Shown: positions 4,901 through 5,677 of the stretch, one piece after another
Position numbering within the stretch: position 1 is the stretch's first letter
Layout: every line of letters begins with the position of its first letter
NCBI GenBank assembly: GCA_025454095.1
Contig: JALOPC010000117.1
Span: forward strand, 1 to 5,677
DNA length: 5,677 nucleotides
Reading direction: 5' to 3'
From: Syntrophales bacterium
GTDB taxonomy: Bacteria > Desulfobacterota > Syntrophia > Syntrophales > UBA2192
Program-made: the position numbers and the translations under genes
The notes under the pieces: generated by a model
What the model was told of the DNA's origin: nothing
The model's input: the letters and a program-made list of their open reading frames with translations, nothing else
Databases searched by the model: none

Positions 4901-5677
4901 AGCACCCGGTCGTATACGAGACCGATCCCGATGGGGGCCGCCTGGAAGATGCTCTTCAGAAGCGCCTCGCTCTGCTTCAGGGCCTCCTCGGAGCGCCGCC
5001 GGTCGGTGATGTCCTGGGCGTAGATGACAAGCCGGCCGACCTTGCCCCGGGAATCGAAGATGGGGTAGATGCTCTGTTCCAGCCACCGTCCCGCCCGCTC
5101 GTCGGTGAAGCGCAGGGGATACCCGTTCTGGATCACCTCCCGGATCCGTTCCCTTCGGTGCTCCGCGAGCTCCGGGCTCAGATACCCGTAGGCGCACGTC
5201 CCGGTGACGGCATCCAGGGTCGTGCCCAGCCTCCGGGCGAAGGTCTCGTTGGCCGCGAGCACGACCCCCTCCGTGTCGACGAGCGCGAAGGATTCCGTGG
5301 CGGCATTGAGCATGGCGCTTGCCGTCTCGAGGCTGTCTCGCAGGGCCTCCTCGGCCCGTTTGCGCTCCGTGATGTCGTTGTAAACGACAAAGGCCGCATT
5401 CTGTCCGTCGTATTCGATGAGGCTCGCGGAGACGAGCATCCAGCGCACCGCTCCTTGGGCGGTCCGCAGGGCACACTCGTATTCCGTCACCCTGCCTGCC
5501 GCCAGCAGGTCCTCCACGAAGCGGTCGCGGTCATCCGGACGGACCCAGAATTCGCCGGCCTGGGCCCCGACCGCAGCGGCCATGGGCACGTCGAAGGTGC
5601 GGCAGGCCCGCTCGTTCACGAACAGGATGCGGCCCGTGGCGAGCGAGGTGACCACGACGGGGTACTCGGCATTTTCG
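1960..5677 (-). CDS. Multi-PAS/GAF hybrid-like sensor histidine kinase (partial, 5' end beyond the window)
   Basis: The frame is open to the right edge: codons upstream of the GTG at 5655 read ENAEYPVV, completing the first strand of a PAS domain, so 5655 is not the true start. About 1,239 residues are visible; numbering here is from the 5655 GTG. PAS1 runs to about 99, PAS2 about 108-222, PAS3 about 229-345, a charged coiled-coil linker about 345-395, PAS4 about 396-525, GAF about 535-702, and PAS5 about 713-835. HisKA runs about 848-943, with phospho-acceptor His864 in HEINNPN. HATPase_c runs about 950-1097: N box with Asn999/Asn1003, G1 DSGHGM 1035-1040, F box LFEPFFTT 1048-1055, G2 GGTGLGL 1060-1066. 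All catalytic motifs are intact. HisKA carries about 27 extra residues between its two helices. Residues about 1105-1229 resemble a receiver fold lacking the phospho-Asp. No transmembrane segment is visible, so the visible part is cytoplasmic. The ligands are unknown. It probably phosphorylates the regulator encoded next. Confidence 0.97.
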   Translation of the reverse strand, partial: ENAEYPVVVTSLATGRILFVNERACRTFDVPMAAAVGAQAGEFWVRPDDRDRFVEDLLAAGRVTEYECALRTAQGAVRWMLVSASLIEYDGQNAAFVVYNDITERKRAEEALRDSLETASAMLNAATESFALVDTEGVVLAANETFARRLGTTLDAVTGTCAYGYLSPELAEHRRERIREVIQNGYPLRFTDERAGRWLEQSIYPIFDSRGKVGRLVIYAQDITDRRRSEEALKQSEALLKSIFQAAPIGIGLVYDRVLGWTNDQVALMLGYAVEELAEKSARILYESEEEFDRVGREKYVEVIQGGTGVIETRWRCKDGTMLDILLSSKAIEPRDLSAGIVFTALDITSRKRGEEALQRYQDELERRVLERTSELMVANQALILEIEDRNRADKALRDSERRFSDIISFLPDPTFVIDRDGRVIAWNRAMETMTGIAATDMLGKGNYEYAVPFYGERRPLLIDQVLSPDREVEVLYAKINRRGEILFGESYIPGRGGRKERIYLSGTAAPLYDSQGNLVGAIESIRDITERKRSEEELRYRDAILEVASFAAERFLKAPSWETDIREILARLGTVTGVSRVYLFENRTSEEGVLLTTQRYEWVAEGIRAEIDNFALQGLAMEREGFGRWAEVMRNGGHIFGAVREFPESERKILDSQGILSIAVVPVYLGDRWWGFIGFDDCTEERTWSDVEMEALNVVASTLGAALSRRHTETRLTQTSERLSVVLESLPIVTFTSSGGEKEEITYITGTVEELTGFRPDEYVKNPAFFFEHVHPDDRPVVRSCHLGIGTKGMCGCEFRFRTANGSHRWFSEYCRLIRGPEGSIGHIVGIWQDVTEEKRILQESNTRLQQVIQAHKLASLGEIVAGVVHEINNPNSFIAYNIPLLEEIWKLCEPVLAEHAAANPGWGKRGVSYAELRGDMAEIINAFRIGSDRINRVVSNLKDFARVEESSQARPISVNDVVEKTLMIVGGQIRRSVSKLDLDLDGDLPPVQGHFQKLEQVLANLLVNAHQSISDKEKGRIRISTRHLKRLGAVIVSIEDSGHGMTRAVLDRLFEPFFTTRRDTGGTGLGLSVSYGLIREHQGVIGVLSRPGIGSRFTVVLPLGPGATPNLRPLLLPLDSDAERVEELQMQISGIDDGFVHWFYHDEPSVERLTEYLEQHPEVDVVLMTEPSAGFDYGRFLRVIRERHPLITTIAWGGMKKEFTGPGGEEPDIHLKGAPELRKLKEVLDGLTRQRF

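Noticed and set aside
5653..5655. GTG at 5655 as the kinase start codon
   Set aside because: The frame remains open to the window edge, and the upstream residues (ENAEYPVV) complete the first strand of the PAS domain, so the real start lies outside the window.

Overview
The window is high-GC bacterial DNA. Both long genes lie on the minus strand: a large multi-PAS/GAF sensor histidine kinase, whose 5' end is outside the window, is followed by an NtrC-type, sigma-54-activating response regulator. The kinase's particular PAS subtypes, its HEINNPN-type dimerisation helix and its pairing with an NtrC-family regulator resemble Desulfobacterota (former Deltaproteobacteria). That placement is inference from protein style; no phylogenetic marker is present.

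Layout, read on the minus strand from right to left. (1) 5677-1960: histidine kinase with at least five PAS domains, one GAF domain, a HisKA domain with a long inter-helix insertion, an HATPase_c domain and a C-terminal extension that looks like a receiver fold without its phospho-acceptor Asp. No membrane segment is visible, so the visible part is cytoplasmic. (2) 1959-1795: a 165-base gap packed with repeats. These are a composite inverted repeat with a perfect 15-bp outer arm and an 11-bp inner arm, an adjoining 12-bp palindrome, and four tandem 9-base units ending 7 bases before the next start codon. (3) 1794-427: response regulator with REC, AAA+ (GAFTGA intact) and Fis-type HTH domains. 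(4) 435-397: a hairpin plus short T run overlapping the regulator's stop codon, a probable terminator. (5) 426-61: no convincing long gene, but it looks like a complete sigma-54 control region reading left. It holds a 12-bp palindrome (candidate activator site), a very strong GC hairpin, an AT-richer stretch, a near-consensus -24/-12 element (TGGCAT-N5-TTGCT, 223-208), a roughly 137-base leader with two hairpins, and an AAGGAGA ribosome binding site. (6) 60-1: the first 20 codons of a possible gene running off the left edge.

The simplest reading is a signalling module: the kinase senses soluble or intracellular cues and phosphorylates the regulator at Asp52. The regulator then activates RNA polymerase-sigma54 at the promoter just downstream of its own gene to express the leftward gene. 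The kinase and regulator assignments are firm. The promoter-target link is inference from consensus match, spacing and position. The identity of the target gene cannot be read from this window.
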